Counted from the stretch's first letter, positions 24,180 through 36,959 are shown. The stretch: DNA of 64,000 nt from Limnanthes douglasii subsp. nivea (GCA_036936605.1 JAUPFV010000001.1:74853910-74917909), one strand, 5' to 3'. A program made the numbers and translations. Notes: a model not told the origin generated them from the sequence alone.

Positions 24180-26330
24180 CACAGGTTCGAGCAAGATTCT
24201 TTGCATTGTTCAAAATTAAGAGCCACTAAAATCCGACGAGAAAATGCCTTGAACCCGTAATGTGTCGAACCTTCTCCATCATGTAATTATTCTAAGACCT
24301 CCTGTGATTATTTTTTTTAAACATCGCACTAATGGCCTACTTAATGATTTTTTTATACAAAATCGCATATAGCAGTAGATAGTTAAATGCTTTGCCTCAC
24401 ATTGTTTTAGCCAATTTTACATCTTCAGGAAGCGCTCCCCTAATAAAAAAAATCAAAATGTCAGTTCTCCAATCTCATCGGTCTGTGTATGGAATGACGA
24501 ATAATTCCTTAATATACTCACATTGCTCCGAATGGGTTAAAATCGATGGACTCTCTTGTAATAAAACCCAAGGATATTCTTCTTCGTACACTACAGTTGC
24601 CAAAGAATCAGCGACTGTATTATTCCTTTGGTTTATAGTACAACAACATAATTAAACAACAGAGCTAGATTTCGAAGCTCTCGAAGATACAAAATTAAAT
24701 GGTCCTTTGTAGCCTAGAAACTCTAGACACTTGATTTGCTACTAATTGAGAATATGTCTCTAATCATAATTAAGTTGTACCACATATCTTTGAAAGCCTC
24801 AAACCAACTAATTCAGCTTCACACTCACCTTCATTATTTGATGCGTGAAAGCCAAATTTAATATATTGAAGAATCGTTTCTCAAGATGGGGCACTCTGTT
24901 GAACTTCATTGCTGCATCCCAAAACACTAGAACCTCCATCAGTTCGAGCAATCCATATTTAACTAGATGGAAAAACATCCCTACTAACATCTTCATCTGA
25001 TCTGCTTGAATGGAACTCAACAAGAAAATCTGCCAAGGCTTGTGCTATAGTTGTCGTTTGAGGCGAAAATGTGATGTCAAAATCTCCTAATTCCACTGAC
25101 CATTTAGTCATCCTCCCAGAAATGTTGGGGCGTCATAAAACATTCTTCAATGGAAATGAAGTTCGAACCTCAATGGTATGAGCTTGAAAATAAGGATGCA
25201 TTTTCCTAGCAGCCACCACCAATGCTAACGCTAATTTTTCTCGAGCTTCAAATACCTCTTTTCTGCTGCCACCAAACTCTTACTGACATAGTATACCGGC
25301 TTTGGAATTCCTGAATCTTCATTTATCAATACTCCACGTACTGCAAAATCAGATACCGCAATGTACAAAAAAATTGCTCTCTATTTTGAGGTTTGGATTG
25401 TATTTCCAGTAACGCCAACAAATCTTTAATACTTGAAAATTCTGCTTCACACTCCGAAGTCCATTCTAATTCCTTTGATCTTCGTAACACTTTTAAGAAA
25501 GGGAAATATTTATCAGAAAATCTAGAAATGAATATGTTAAGAGCAACAAACCATGTCAAGATTTGTACTTCTTTGGTAGATCGAGGTAATTTCATGGATA
25601 CAATAGCTTTTAATTGTTGTGGGTCAGATTATGTTCCCTTACCACTCATAACATAACACAAAAATTTCCATGATCGAACTCTAAAGGTACACTTTCGTGG
25701 ATTCAACTTTAGCCTTATTGCTCTTAAGTTCAAAAATGGCTCCTCAAAATCTTTCAAGTACGCATCGTTTGTTAAGCTTTTGACCACCATGTCATCGATA
25801 TACACCTTTATGTTTTTTCCGATATGCGAGGCGAATCCCTTATTTATTAAACTCTGATATGTAGCCCCAACATTTTTTAATCCAAACGACATAATGAAGA
25901 TCTATGATGTGGCATAATCCAAACGACATAATGAAGATCTATTCCTATAACAATACAATCATCGATCTATGATGAAGATAGTACTTTCTTGATCATTTGG
26001 ATCCATCTCAATTTCGTTATAGCCTCCAAAAGCATCCATAAAGGTTAATATATTATTTTTTATTCTTCTTTTTGACCACCACTGGGTTTGTCATCCATAG
26101 AGGATACATTGACTCCCTTATATATCCGACCTTCAATAGACGATCAACTTCGGATACAATTGATTCTGCTTTTTCGAAAGAAAATAGCCGCCTTTTTGTA
26201 TAACATGTTTCACCTTCACATCTATTGCTAGGATATGTCAAATCACTTCAATTGGAAACTCCTTTTACATCCTCCTTTTTCCAAGCGAAAACATTCAAAT
26301 GGTGGGATAAAAACTGTAATAGTTGTTGAC
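24180..26330 (-). pseudogene. RT/RNase H/integrase relic of the decayed Tat element
   Basis: Recognisable pieces: 26241-26053 with LLKVGYIRESMYPLWMTNPVVV (RT palm start); 25892-25629 with SFGLKNVGATYQSL and the active-site YIDDMVVKS; 25595-25326 with RFSDKYFPFLKVLRR and FEW-like segment (thumb/RNase H link); 25320-25030 RNase H; 25023-24808 and further to 24400 the second RNase H region; and 24300-24180 integrase zinc finger with the CDTC equivalent decayed. Every block is out of frame with its neighbour. The sequence is closest to element 1 among those here. Confidence 0.8.
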
Positions 26331-26331
26331 G

Positions 26332-28030
26332 TCAAATTGGGGTTAGTAAGGTTCCTATTGGAAGTACTCTTCCATCAGGAAAATCACATTCCTCTATATC
26401 TTTACTTACTTTTAATGACCCTGGGGTTTCCCTCGGATCCTCAGATCCGAAGAGCAGTTGCATAACATTCTCTACAGACTTTTTGGTCACTTCGGACGAT
26501 CCCCACCCGGTCTTCGATGACATACTTAATGAACTAATAAAGTGTTGACAAAAATCCACACATCCTTGATAGCCAAGATCTTTCAAAGATGGAATTGTAG
26601 CTTTTCGGACAGTACACCACCATATAAAGTACCTTAAACTTCTTCTTAAAAGGTCCATTTCCCACACTCACTTCTCATTTAATTCCCTAATTACCTACGA
26701 GACCACTCCAGTAAAACCGAGGATAGTGCGTTATGATTGGGAAATCCGAGGAGGGTTGCGCATTCTATCATAATTTGTTTTAAAAAACAACATTCGCAGA
26801 TCTCCCTGTATCTATTAGCACGCGTCGAATTTTGACACCAACAATCTCTGATACAATGACCACTGCATCGTCATGTGTCCATGCAATACCTCTTAAATCA
26901 TCTTCATCCAAAAAACATAAAGGGAATGTCTCTCTCACCATACATATAAGTAGGCATATTTCCCTTTAGGTATTCCGATGGTGCGTCAAAATTATCAATA
27001 TTTGAATCCAATATAATCAAATTCACAGCTTGTGTGTTTGGATTCGTTGTGTGTGAAGTCGATGTGATAGGGTTTTTCGATGTGGTTCTTGGTGATTTCA
27101 CATAATTTAAAAATTTTCCATTTTCAATCAAGTTTTGTACCTCCTCTTTCAACGCAATACAGTATGACGTATCATGTCCGATTTATTTTGATATTTGCTA
27201 AACCAATTGTTTCGCTTCTCCATTGGCCTATTAATTGGGGTAGGTTTCCTGAAATTTACATACCCTTTAGTTTTTTCGAAGATTATGGGCACACTCTCAG
27301 TCAGGTCGACATAATACTTAGGCCTTATACATTGGTTAGACCTTGGCCTGTAAAATTGGTACCCTGATGCTTGTTTTGAATAACCCCCAATTCGATGAGG
27401 TAAACTGTTGTTCATCGGATGTGCCGGTTGGGCAGAATTCGAACATTGTCCCTGATTATTTTGCACATCTCTAGAATTCTTTTGACCAGTTCCAACTACT
27501 CCTCGAACTCTGGTCGACTCTTCGACCTTGATTTGGTCCTCCACTTGAACCATCAAAACTCCACAAGTTAAAACTCTTTGTTTTGTTGTTTCGTTTTCCA
27601 GATATCTTGGTAGTAATCCTTGTCGAAAGGCTGCCATTGCTACCAGTTCCTCACAGTTATCTAAACTCGCTTTAGTTAAGACAAAACACTTAGTATAATC
27701 TTTCAATTGTTTCTCCCATTTCCCGCTTGCATTGAATTATTGTATCCCATTTTCTCTCATTTCCTTGCTTCATAGAAATTGTCTTTGAAAAGCATTTTAA
27801 AAATCTATAAATTTGAAATTGATCCCCTCAGAATTCTGTTATACCACTTAAACGTTGTTCCCTTAATATTTTGAGAGAAATCCCGACTAACCAGCATGTC
27901 GCCATCCACGAAATTCATCATTTAATTTTTGAACTGTTCGACGTGATCGTCTGGGTCTTGCATCCTATCATTTTTTCAAACTTTGAAATATAAAAGCGCT
28001 TCGAATTCGTGATAGATCTTATTTTAGTTA
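26332..28030 (-). pseudogene. Gag/protease relic of the decayed Tat element
   Basis: The piece at 27706-27149 has DYTKCFVLTKASLDNCEELVAMAAFRQGLLP, nearly the same gag segment as element 1, and ends near the zinc-knuckle region. 27152-26904 reads LKEEVQ-like EEVQNLIENGKFLNYVK. The protease lies at about 26860-26500. The segment 28030-27710 is the gag core with stops. The protease/RT boundary near 26440-26460 is deleted or altered (RECYATALR followed by TGA), so the TAG CAA context seen in elements 1 and 2 cannot be checked here. Confidence 0.75.
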
Positions 28031-28769
28031 TCAATGGATAATTTCTCCAATCAACAAATTAAACATATTAATTTTCATCTCAGGTTCCCATCACAATGTA
28101 CAAATTTCGATCATCTACAATATTTTATTGGTTCGATGTATTTCCTTCATACTAATTTGTTCCCTCAAGCATCGAAGTACATTTTCCCTTCTATCTTTGT
28201 ATTCTTTTTCGATATTTTCGAGGTTGATTTTCTTCCCCAATATCTTTTGAAATCAGATCAAGAGCTTTCTATCTTCTCGTCACTATATGTGACATACCTT
28301 TGTTTATCTTTTTTGTCCTTTTTAGATGTGTGGCGCTCTTTAGTAGGTTCAAACCGTGTTTTTTTACGTTCGCTTCTAATCTGGAGAGTTGTGCAAGATC
28401 GATCAGATTGATCACCAACGTTATTTTTGTCGTTTACTTGTCTTACTTCTCATTTCATCCTAGCTGGCTCAATCTTCTGCTCTCTCTTGTGGTATCTTCC
28501 GTTCAAAGCTGTAATTTTGTCTAAAATTTGGTTCATTTAAACTTCTATATATGATTGAGTCTGTCGAATCAGAATAGATTCTTCTTGTTTGTAATCGGCC
28601 CCTTGCAAAAAAAAATCAATGTTTCAACACCCGATCGCACTAATGGATCATTCACACTTCATGGATTCATCGTCAAATTTATAGTTGCTTTCTATGATTT
28701 AAAAGGGAGAAAAGATAAAATTCGAAGAAGACACTAATCAGTGATCAGTCTATAGTGAATTCGCCAATT

Positions 28770-29089
28770 TGGTGAGTTAACATTTTGATTGACTAAGTAA
28801 AGTTGAGAGAAGTAAAAATATAGAGAGATAAATAGATTTTAGAGAGAGAGAGAGTTAAGTCTCAAGAGTAATTTATCTCAAAAAATCAGACCCTTTATTA
28901 GATCAGTCTTGGCCTTTATATAGTTGTGCAAAGACTTAGCACCAACTGAAACAGTTATAAAAAGGGGGTTAAGTACATGTTAGTCCCTCACTAAAATATA
29001 AATTTATAATATCTCCTCTGATTATATAATCTGTCATTAAAAGTTTTATTCTTTAACATTTCAGCCGTCAAAGTTTTATTTCCTTATCA
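28770..29089 (-). repeat. 5' LTR of the decayed Tat element (320 bp, short form)
   Basis: It starts TGGTGAGTTAAC directly after GCCAATT, the same junction as in element 1, and ends TTCCTTATCA. Relative to element 1, this end equals position 4922/14926, so this older relative has only the short LTR form, and the sequence beyond (GCCACAATT) is unrelated to the element 1 LTR extension. A GA microsatellite lies at about 28846-28862. Confidence 0.7.
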
Positions 29090-29399
29090 GCCACAATTAC
29101 TAGTTCGATGCCTCAAAGCACGCAGTAATATTTTCCACCATGGTGGACGATGCAACAAGTGTTTACTTTACACTAAGCCAGGATATTGCACCTAAAACTA
29201 ATAAGAATATATTTTCTGACATGATTTTTAGTGTGTATACACATACACCAAATTCTGAGTCGGAATACCCAATGATCTCCAGTTTATCCGAGTTTCCATG
29301 TGTCAACATGTGCCTATTTGTTCCTTAAGGATACTAGAGTATCCTTTTAACTACTTTCCAATGATCTATTCATGGGTTACTAACATATCTCTCCAACAT

Positions 29400-30200
29400 A
29401 TTTACAGTAAATTCAATGTCCGGTCTAGTACAAAATTAAGCATACATTAAACTCCAAACTGCCGAAGCATAAGGGACCACTTTCATTTCCTTTATCTCAA
29501 GTTTTATCTTAGGACATTGACCTAGACTAAGTCTGTCATTGTTTGTTATAGGGGTATTTAGGGTTTTGTAATCTCCCAATGTGTAATGTTGTAACACACT
29601 TTCAATGTATCCCTTTCGTGATAATCCAAGAATACCACAAGAACGATCCTGATGTATCTGGATTCCTAGTAAAAAACTGGCATCACCAAGCACCTTCATA
29701 TTAAACGACTATTTCATCCACATATTATATAAGACATATGAAATTAATCCCACTAAACTTGTGAGACACACAATCTTTAACTGTATTGATCTCAAAGTCA
29801 TAAACGACTATCACCTTAAGAAATTTGTGATATCATTGACGAGAGGCTTGTTTAAGCCCATATATGCATTTATTAAGCCCGCAAACCAGATCTTTTGAGT
29901 TACTTTCCACAATGTGTTATGGTTGCACCATATAGATCGTTTCCTCAATATTACTATTGAGAAAAGCGGTCTTAACATCCACTTGGTGAAGCTCAAGGTC
30001 AACATGTGCAACTAATGCCATGATTGTTCTAAAGGAATCCTTCGTCAATACCGGAGTGAAGATTTCGTTAAAACCAATCCCTTTATGTTGAGTAGAAATT
30101 TTCACCACAAGAGATGCTTTATGTCTTTCCACATTACCCTGGAAATCGCATTTGGCTTTGTAAACCCATTTACAACCAATTTATTTTTTCCCTTCAGGTA
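29400..30200 (-). pseudogene. copia reverse transcriptase relic
   Basis: 30132-29917 carries LELHQVDVKTAFLNSNIEETIYM, a hallmark of copia RT. 29699-29436 carries FLLGIQIHQDRSCGILGLSRKGYIESVL and ends PYASAVWSLMYA, the start of the RNase H link. The active-site YVDD section between them (about 29700-29830) is damaged by deletions. It belongs to the copia remnant on the minus strand. Confidence 0.85.
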
Positions 30201-30689
30201 ATGGGACAAGATCCCATACCGCATTTTCCTGCATTGATTTATACTCTTCCTTCATATCGTTAATCCACTTCCGAGAGTCAGGGCTTACCATGGCCTGTTT
30301 GTATAGGAGGGATCATCCACAGTTCTAGCACATAACTCATCATGCTTCTGAAGATATACTTTAAATTTTGGACCTATAATACTCTTCCTTTCTCTCGTGG
30401 ACCTTCTTCAGGACACTATTTCCTCTTGTTGCATTTCTTGAGGAGGTAGAATTTGATAATTATGAACGATGTCATTTTGATTCCCCTATGGAAGATTATC
30501 TGGAGGTTCCTCTTGTTCTACATGGACCATATATGTATCCTGGTTAGAACCCTCAAGTGGAGCATCAGGGTTAATTTGAGGATTACCTTGTTCTAATTGG
30601 ACCGAAATGATTGGCATTACAACCCAATCTTCTGATACCTAAGTATCCCCATTAAAACCTTCATGAATATCAATGGATTATTCCTCAAA

Positions 30690-31822
30690 ATTAACTTATA
30701 TTCCTATATTATTCCCCTTAAACTCAGCATCCTCTAGAAACTTGGTCGTTCCTATCTTAAATATTGTACCAGTAAGAGAATCGTAAAACTTAAACCCTCT
30801 GGAATGTTTGGAATAACCTATGAAGAAACAACTAACTATTTTTTGGTCCAGTTTATTTTCTTGAGTTTTGTAAGGCCTCACCTCAGCTGGACAACCCCAC
30901 ACATGCAGATGCTTTAAATTAGGTCTACGCTCGTCCAAAGCTAATATGGAGTCCTAACAATACTCTTTTTAGGTACTCGATTGAGTATATAAGCGGTACA
31001 TTTGATGGCTTCCCCCCAGAGAGACAATGGTAGAGATGAGTGAATTATCATGCTTCCAACCATATTTTTAAGTGGTCGGTTCTGTCTCTCAAATACACCA
31101 TTCATGTGAGGTGAACCGGGCATAGTGTATTGAGGGACTATTCCACACTTCTCTATGTACTATGAAAAGGGTCCTACATATTGTTCACCCGATTTGTCAT
31201 ATCTACCATAGTATTCACCGCCACGGTCAGATCTAACGGTCGTAATGCTTTTACCAAGTTTTTTCTAAACCTCGGTCTTAAAAGCTATAATCTTGTCCAA
31301 GGTTTCAAACTTTTCATAAAGAAGATATAGGTAACCGAAACGACAATAGTCGTCGAGGAATGATATAAAGTACCACTGCTCGTTCCACAATTCTTGTGGA
31401 AACGGTCCACAGATGTTGGTATGTATCAACTTTAGGACTTTATTCTCTTTCGATGCCCCTAACTTTTTAACTTCGGTTTGTTTCCCTTAGATACACTCGA
31501 TGTATATAGCCAAGTCAGACTAATCAAGGGGACCTAATAAACCTTCAACAACAAGCTTGTCCATCCTAACTTTGGATATGTGACCTAACCATTTGTGCCA
31601 CCGTTTTGAAGATCTTTCAGATTTAGTAATGGTGTTTGGTATACGTTGTGTATTCATAGCAGTGTTGTGATTATTAATAATACTCAAAAAATAAGAATTA
31701 TCTATTTTAATTAAATTTCCATTTGACAAGAGTAACCTTGCAAGTCTAAAATTGGAAAAGAGATTAAGTTTCTCTGAAAAGTGGGAACATACATTACATT
31801 CTCTAAAAATAATATATGTCAA
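30690..31822 (-). pseudogene. copia integrase and pre-integrase relic
   Basis: 31822-31520 includes KRWHKWLGHISKVRMDKLV, the gag-pre-integrase zinc region with the H...LGH signature. 31500-31130 is the core with stops. 31123-30941 carries SPHMNGVFERQNRPLKNM, which holds the catalytic Glu, and LPLSLWGEAIKCTAYILNRVP. 30938-30696 is the C-terminal part (HVWGCPAEVR, FIGYSKHSRGFKFYD). All are strong copia integrase signatures. Downstream (30200-30690) is the variable linker to RT. Confidence 0.87.
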
Positions 31823-32007
31823 GCGGAAAGGTTTAAAGAAAAATTACAATAAGCTAAAACATCACACGAGCTCCCGTCTGCCGTGAAAATGGATAATTTA
31901 TCCTCACTTAGCATCCTGCTCTTTGACGTACCCTGCAAAAGAAATACCAACATGATTTGTTGCAAGCGAATCAACCAACGATGTATTTCTTTTTCACATA
32001 AACTATA

Positions 32008-32930
32008 TTACTTTATAAAACAACCAAACATGTTTGCTTGACTTGGTAAATACACCAAATAAGCCTGGCGTTTCTTACAATCCATGTTCAGATGTCCTTT
32101 GTCTTTGCAGAAAAAACATCGACCTACAGTTGATTCCTCAGGTTTTTTCTTCTTTACCGGACCTTGACTTGGTACTTTGCTATATGACTTCTTCCTAGGC
32201 CATGTCCATTTTGTAGATGTAATCACATTAACCTCAGGCGTTGTGCCTTTAAGGTTTTCCTCCTCCTGTGCAGCGTGGGAAATCAACTCATAGATATTCC
32301 ATTTTCTCCCTGGAATTTATAGGTGGACTGAAAATACTTAAACCGGTGTGGCAGCTAATGAAATTTGAATCCCAATATGCATTCCTCATGTAAGTCTAAA
32401 TCGATTGCCTTTAACTTTTGCTCAATCATCGACATTCTTAAAATATGCTCTCGAGATTTTACCTTTGCCATTATACTTTTTGGTAGCTAGCTCGATGAGT
32501 AAACACTGCATCTCTACCTTCTTATTGTTAGAAAAGGCTTTCTCAACCTACGCGAGAAAGACCGAGGAAGGGGTAACACCTTTAGGGACAACCCCACGAA
32601 ATGTTACTGGTATCCCATGTAATAAGAGTGCCATGCATAACTTATTTGACTTCTCCCACCTTTTATCAGCCTTAGTTTTCTCCTATATACTTTCCGGACT
32701 AAAGGGGATGGTTTGGGAGTTAACAATGCATGGTCGTAATCATGTATAGATAAAAACAACAACATATCTTTCTTCCATAAGTAGAAGTCTGAACAATCCA
32801 ACATGGGTGGATGGTTCCCCAATAGATTGTAAGCAGTGGATACCATAATAAGAACAAACAACACAAAGCACATTTAGCATCGTGACATAGAAATGAAAAC
32901 ATATGCATGAACATAACAAATACATGTAAA
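32008..32930 (-). pseudogene. copia Gag relic with zinc knuckle
   Basis: 32873-32604 holds LLGNHPPMLDCSDFYLWKKDM, like the start of copia gag (a variant of the usual NYxxWKxxM motif). 32600-32300 is broken gag. 32286-32008 includes CFFCKDKGHLNMDC, a perfect CX2CX4HX4C zinc knuckle that would bind element RNA. The gag is broken by frame changes. Confidence 0.8.
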
Positions 32931-32999
32931 ACATAAAATTGCTTGATAATAGACACCGGAGGGAAAATCATACTAACATGCAATTTTACGAGTTTGATA

Positions 33000-33440
33000 A
33001 AAATACCATAATCAATATTTTAATTTCTTAAGTACCAATAAGACCTTCTCGAGGGCAGAAGTCATTTACTTAGATTAAAATAACCTCTAATTTAATTTTC
33101 TTAAGTACGAGTGAAACCTTTAGAAGGGTCAATTTCACCTACTTAAAATAAAAAATTACGAGGATGAATTTAATTTATCCTAAGTACCAATGAAACCTTC
33201 TGGAGAGCCGATTTCATGTACTTAAAATTAAAATAAACATAATGACCATTTTCAGTAATTTTCTCTCGTTCCTGATTAATTTAAACCCAAACGTGAACCT
33301 TCCGGAGGACCGATAATATTTGAATTTAAATTAATCCCCAAACCTTTCGAAGCCTAGGATCCATAAGAAAATTAATATTAACCTTCCGGAGGACGGTCAA
33401 GTTAATTTGTTAGTTTCACCTACCGGTCTGCAAAACCATA
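33000..33440. repeat. Diverged tandem repeats in the copia leader
   Basis: Units of roughly 75-100 bp repeat the words AAGTACCAATGAAACCTTC and TTCCGGAGGAC (33030, 33100, 33180, 33290, 33380). They lie in the 5' untranslated leader between LTR and gag of the copia remnant. Confidence 0.6.
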
Positions 33441-33534
33441 TTCATGCATCATCATTTAATCATTCAACCAAATAAAATTTAATTCACAAATAAATATTCA
33501 ACAATTAGCATGTCAAACACGTCTTTTTCTCCCA

Positions 33535-33740
33535 ACCTGCTGCAGGTCCTGGGCATCCGTCCAGCCTGCAACAACACTATTGCAGGTTCTGGACGCGCTC
33601 ACAGCCTGCAGCAACACTGCTGTAAAATATGGCAAGCGCCCAACCTACAGTTGTGTATTTGCAGCAGTTGCTACTGCGAGTCTTGGGCATGGCCCAGCCC
33701 GCAGTAACGCTACTATCACTGGTTTATGCTCGCAGTACAT
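33535..33740. repeat. GC-rich imperfect repeat in the copia leader
   Basis: Words of the type CAGCCTGCAGCAACACTGCTG and GTCCTGGGC recur about every 50-60 bp (33535, 33575, 33610, 33690). The patch is much richer in GC than its surroundings. It opens a spurious frame on the plus strand (33510-33707), which I do not regard as a gene. Confidence 0.6.
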
Positions 33741-34181
33741 TGTTCACCACATCGTCAACAATTAGTTGACCATGATCAACACCGTTAGACAAATTTCGAT
33801 CATCGTTAACATCAGGGGTTAAGCCGTCGATGAGCTATTGTCCCAATAGTTTTGATTTTATTCGTTATATTAGGGTTGATTTGATGCCAATTTCCGAAGA
33901 AAAAATTCCAAACATCAATTAACCCTAATTTAACTAAAATAAATCCTCAACCTACCAAAATTACAATTTACTCATATAGACATGAAAAGACAAATATACA
34001 TGTTTTTCAAAATGAATAAATCACATTACATGCTTTTATTACAATCCCTAAATTCATACCCTAACCAAAACAATTAGCACATAATCCCAATTACATGGAT
34101 TCTTTACGATGAAACAAAAACATGCATCTTTATCCAGTACACAATTCGATTATTCTACCGAATCCAAAATAGGGTCAACCT

Positions 34182-34194
34182 GGCCCTTATACCA
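34182..34194 (-). promoter_or_regulatory. Decayed copia primer-binding site
   Basis: In sense, TGGTATAAGGGCC follows the LTR end ATATAACA after two bases. It differs at two positions from TGGTATCAGAGCC, the initiator-tRNA-Met primer site typical of copia elements and present intact at 55972. Confidence 0.6.
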
Positions 34195-34829
34195 AATGTT
34201 ATATATTATTCGAAATCGCATAAAATAATATATAACAAATCGCAAAATTTTAAATTAGAAACCCTTTCCTAGATTCTCCTAATAAATAAACAAAACCAAT
34301 AATACTTACGGGTTTGCCGACAGTTTTCAAGTTAGTATTCTTTTATTCATTTGCGTTCTTCAACGATTCTGTTTATGAAATTAAGAAACTTACATAATCA
34401 AATTAGCGAAAAAAGGAAAGGTTTCCAGACACAGAAGGTAGTGACTGTATTTCTAATTAGGGTTTTGGATGATGAAATTCCTAAACCTATCCCCTCACTT
34501 ATAGTCTTTACAATGTGAAGCCCAACTTATTAAAGCCTATCATTATAACTTCCATGTGTCCGGGACCATAACCCGATAAATTGATAATTCAATTTATATG
34601 GCTGATTTATTAAATAAAGGTTAAGTGTTCAGATTTGGGCTTCTTCATAGCAATGCCCAAACTCAACCCAGTTACCACACTTGAACCCGTAACGCTTTTG
34701 CACCCATAGGTCCAATTTAATTAATTAAATAATTAACTCGATTACTTTTAATTTGGACTTCCTTAAGACAATGACTGAACATGTTTATTTAGCATATCTA
34801 AATATATTAAATAAATACATTACAACAGT

Positions 34830-35100
34830 TAGAACAGTAAGGAAGTATCCTCATCCACTAAGGAAGAATCCGGTGAATACGAAGATAGAAATAGTTCATA
34901 TAAGAAAACTACTTCTATCAAATAGACTGAATCGAATGAATATGATTTGGGTCAATCGGGTGAATCGAACTCTTCGAATTGAGAATCCAAACACTGTTTC
35001 GATGTCCAAACCTACAAAGGCAAAAGATAAGGCAGATTTTGGTTTAAAGCCTAAAGATGCTAAGAAAGAGAAAACGAATTATTCGGTTATCATGGATGGG
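34830..35100 (+). other. Unassigned open frame before a minisatellite
   Basis: A 121-residue frame (34753-35118) is open but has no recognised domain. It is Arg/Asn/Lys-rich, and its last residues are encoded by the first copy of the adjacent 26-bp repeat. I do not call it a gene. Confidence 0.2.
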
Positions 35101-35330
35101 AAACCTGGCCAATTATGATAGATGCTAAACTAGTCCAACTATGATAGATGTAAAACCATGCCAATTAAGATAGATGCTAAACCATGTCAACTATGGTAAA
35201 CCCTAGATGCGAAACGAAGAAAATATGATCGATGCTAAACCAGACCAACTATGATAGATGATAGATGTTAGATGCAAAACAAGACATTTGATAAGTGCGT
35301 AACCGTATAATGAGAAACCATTGTAAAATA
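35085..35330. repeat. Diverged 26-bp minisatellite, second locus
   Basis: About seven copies of GATAGATGCTAAACCATGCCAACTAT-type units (given as a pattern; unit 26 bp). The consensus is the same as in the large array at 52352-54920, and the right flank (35340-35575) is also similar to the right flank of that array (54920-55170). Confidence 0.75.
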
Positions 35331-35339
35331 TATTTAAAA

Positions 35340-35575
35340 AAAATTAAAGCATATTATGAATGGATCTAGTTTTGTTTGTATTAAAAAAAGAAAACCAATA
35401 GTATTTCAGATTTTTTCTGAGTTAGAGTTTAAAATATATGAACCTTTAAAATTAAAAAAAAACAAAGGAATAGAAATGTATATGTGTTTGCTAGATTTTA
35501 TATATAAGGGTATTTTGGGTACAAAGTTTGTTAATTTTGTTAGGCCTTCATCCATAATAGGTTTGTATAATTAAC
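35340..35575 (+). repeat. Array flank shared with 54950-55170
   Basis: After the repeat, the words ATGAATGGATCTAGTTTTGT, TTTGTTAATTTTGTTAGG and ATAATAGGTTTGTA are found in the same order as at 54964-55170 (ATGAATGACTCTAGTTTTGT, TTTGTTAATTTTGTTTAA, ATAATAGGTTTGTA). The open frame at 35356-35574 (MNGSSFVCIKKRKP...) is broken by stops in the other copy, so coding function is doubtful. Confidence 0.6.
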
Positions 35576-36959
35576 CTTAAAAGTTTTTCTAATATCATAG
35601 GGTTTAGAAATAAAATATAAAAATATTTCTCCAAATATACGAGTATTGGCCGATATAAAAATATTACATATACTATTTGTATATATTATAGTAACTATTT
35701 TTCTAACATAAATAAATTATATTAAATATTGTTAAAATTTATAATTTTTTTCGATTTTTAATTTCAAATTGATAAAAGTTTTAACATTGTGGCTATCATA
35801 TCGATAAAACTTTATGTTAAATTTTTAAAAAAAATAAAAAAAATGTATACATAATATAGAAAGAAAAATAGAAAATAAAAATGAAAAAATATGTTGACAT
35901 AAATAAAATAAAAATAAAAATATACGATTTATTAATTATTTTTTATATTTATATGTTTGTTCAAATTAAGGAGAATGCTATCAAATCAAATATATCAAAA
36001 ACAAAATTTTAGTATTATATTCCATTTCACGTTTTATTATTACCTATTTAATACCCATAATATATATATTATATGTACTTAGCTTAATTTTTTAATAATA
36101 TTTTAAGTACTCATGTTTTATCATAAATCATGTAACAACTTTTGTTTTGAACCAAAACTTATATTTTTTATTTTTTTTAAAGTTCTGTATTTTTCAAACC
36201 AAAACTCGAAAAATGATCCAAAAATACTAGTGCTTTTGTTTTTTTAAATAAACTATCCAGATACATTTATGATACATTTGATTTTTTTAATTTCTTTAAA
36301 AAAAACTTGATATACCACCATATGAAAACCAGATGTTTACGAAGACCACGTTCAACTAATAATGGGTCCCGCGGATAAATCTTCAACATATAGAAGAACT
36401 CTTCAAAATCATACATATAATGTTTAACATGTGTTCGCAATTTATGTACTTATTTAAGAAGGGAAAAGCTCCACGAGGAAAGTTAACAATCCAAATAGAA
36501 GACAAACTAATAAATAATAAATCAGTAAGAAAAAATATATGAGAAACGAATAAATTAGAGAAGGTAAAAGATGACCATAATGCAAAAAAGATATAAAACA
36601 AAAGTAGTGATTTGACGATCAAAACAAAGAGACGAAAGAAGGTAAAATATTGCAACAAGTGATTTTACGATCCAAGCACAAATAAGCAAGTAAAATGATA
36701 AAACAAATACAAATAATTTGAAGAGAATAGTTCATGTGGCATGACTAATTTTTAAGAACCTTCTAAGTAACTTTTTTATATTATTAAAACATCCTAGGCA
36801 GTTAGAGTGTAATTTGGTAATTTAGGTAATATTTATAACAGATAAGTGTCACGTATACATAAAGACAGGTGTAGATAGACCATGATTGGCAGGTTGGAGA
36901 ATTAAATCCTGATTGAAACTGGAAAGTCACGAAAGATAAATTTCATGAAACTTAGCATA
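35576..36959. other. AT-rich intergenic DNA, no gene seen
   Basis: Long A and T runs and TA-rich stretches; no coding or transposon signature recognised. The minus-strand frame at 36383-36658 is hydrophobic low-complexity sequence from AT-rich DNA. Confidence 0.55.

Larger units (their letters stand above)
24168..29089 (-). mobile_element. Decayed Tat-lineage gypsy element (relative of element 1), 3' part missing
   Basis: It keeps the 5' LTR (28770-29089), gag, protease, RT, RNase H and the first part of integrase, all on the minus strand and similar to element 1. It stops at about 24168 in the integrase zinc-finger region (CTTTGACAAGTATCACA matches element 1 near 9730). Integrase core, 3' UTR, antisense gene and 3' LTR are missing. 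Many frameshifts, stops and internal deletions (for example around 26040-26060, where RT loses its middle) show it is much older than element 1. A small local duplication sits at about 25885-25950 (two copies of an ACGACATAATGAAGATCTA-like stretch). Confidence 0.85.
29090..34830 (-). mobile_element. Decayed Ty1/copia retrotransposon
   Basis: Order on the minus strand: possible 5' LTR from TGTTATATATT (34197) rightward to an unclear end near 34820; decayed primer-binding site; long leader with repeats (32930-34190); gag; zinc knuckle; protease/pre-integrase; integrase; RT, ending near 29100 where RNase H is cut. The left LTR is missing; the short gypsy LTR at 29089 abuts directly, so one of the two insertions probably truncated the other. 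All frames are broken. Confidence 0.8.

Noticed and set aside
29140..29328. Small plus-strand frame MVDDATSVYFTLSQ
   Set aside because: Short, in the RNase H end of a minus-strand copia relic, no family features.
33510..33765. Cys/Ser-rich small frames in a GC-rich patch
   Set aside because: They arise from imperfect tandem repeats in the leader of a copia relic.
36383..36658. Hydrophobic minus-strand frame that resembles membrane protein segments
   Set aside because: Phe/Leu/Ile-rich translation is expected from A-rich DNA on the opposite strand; no family match.
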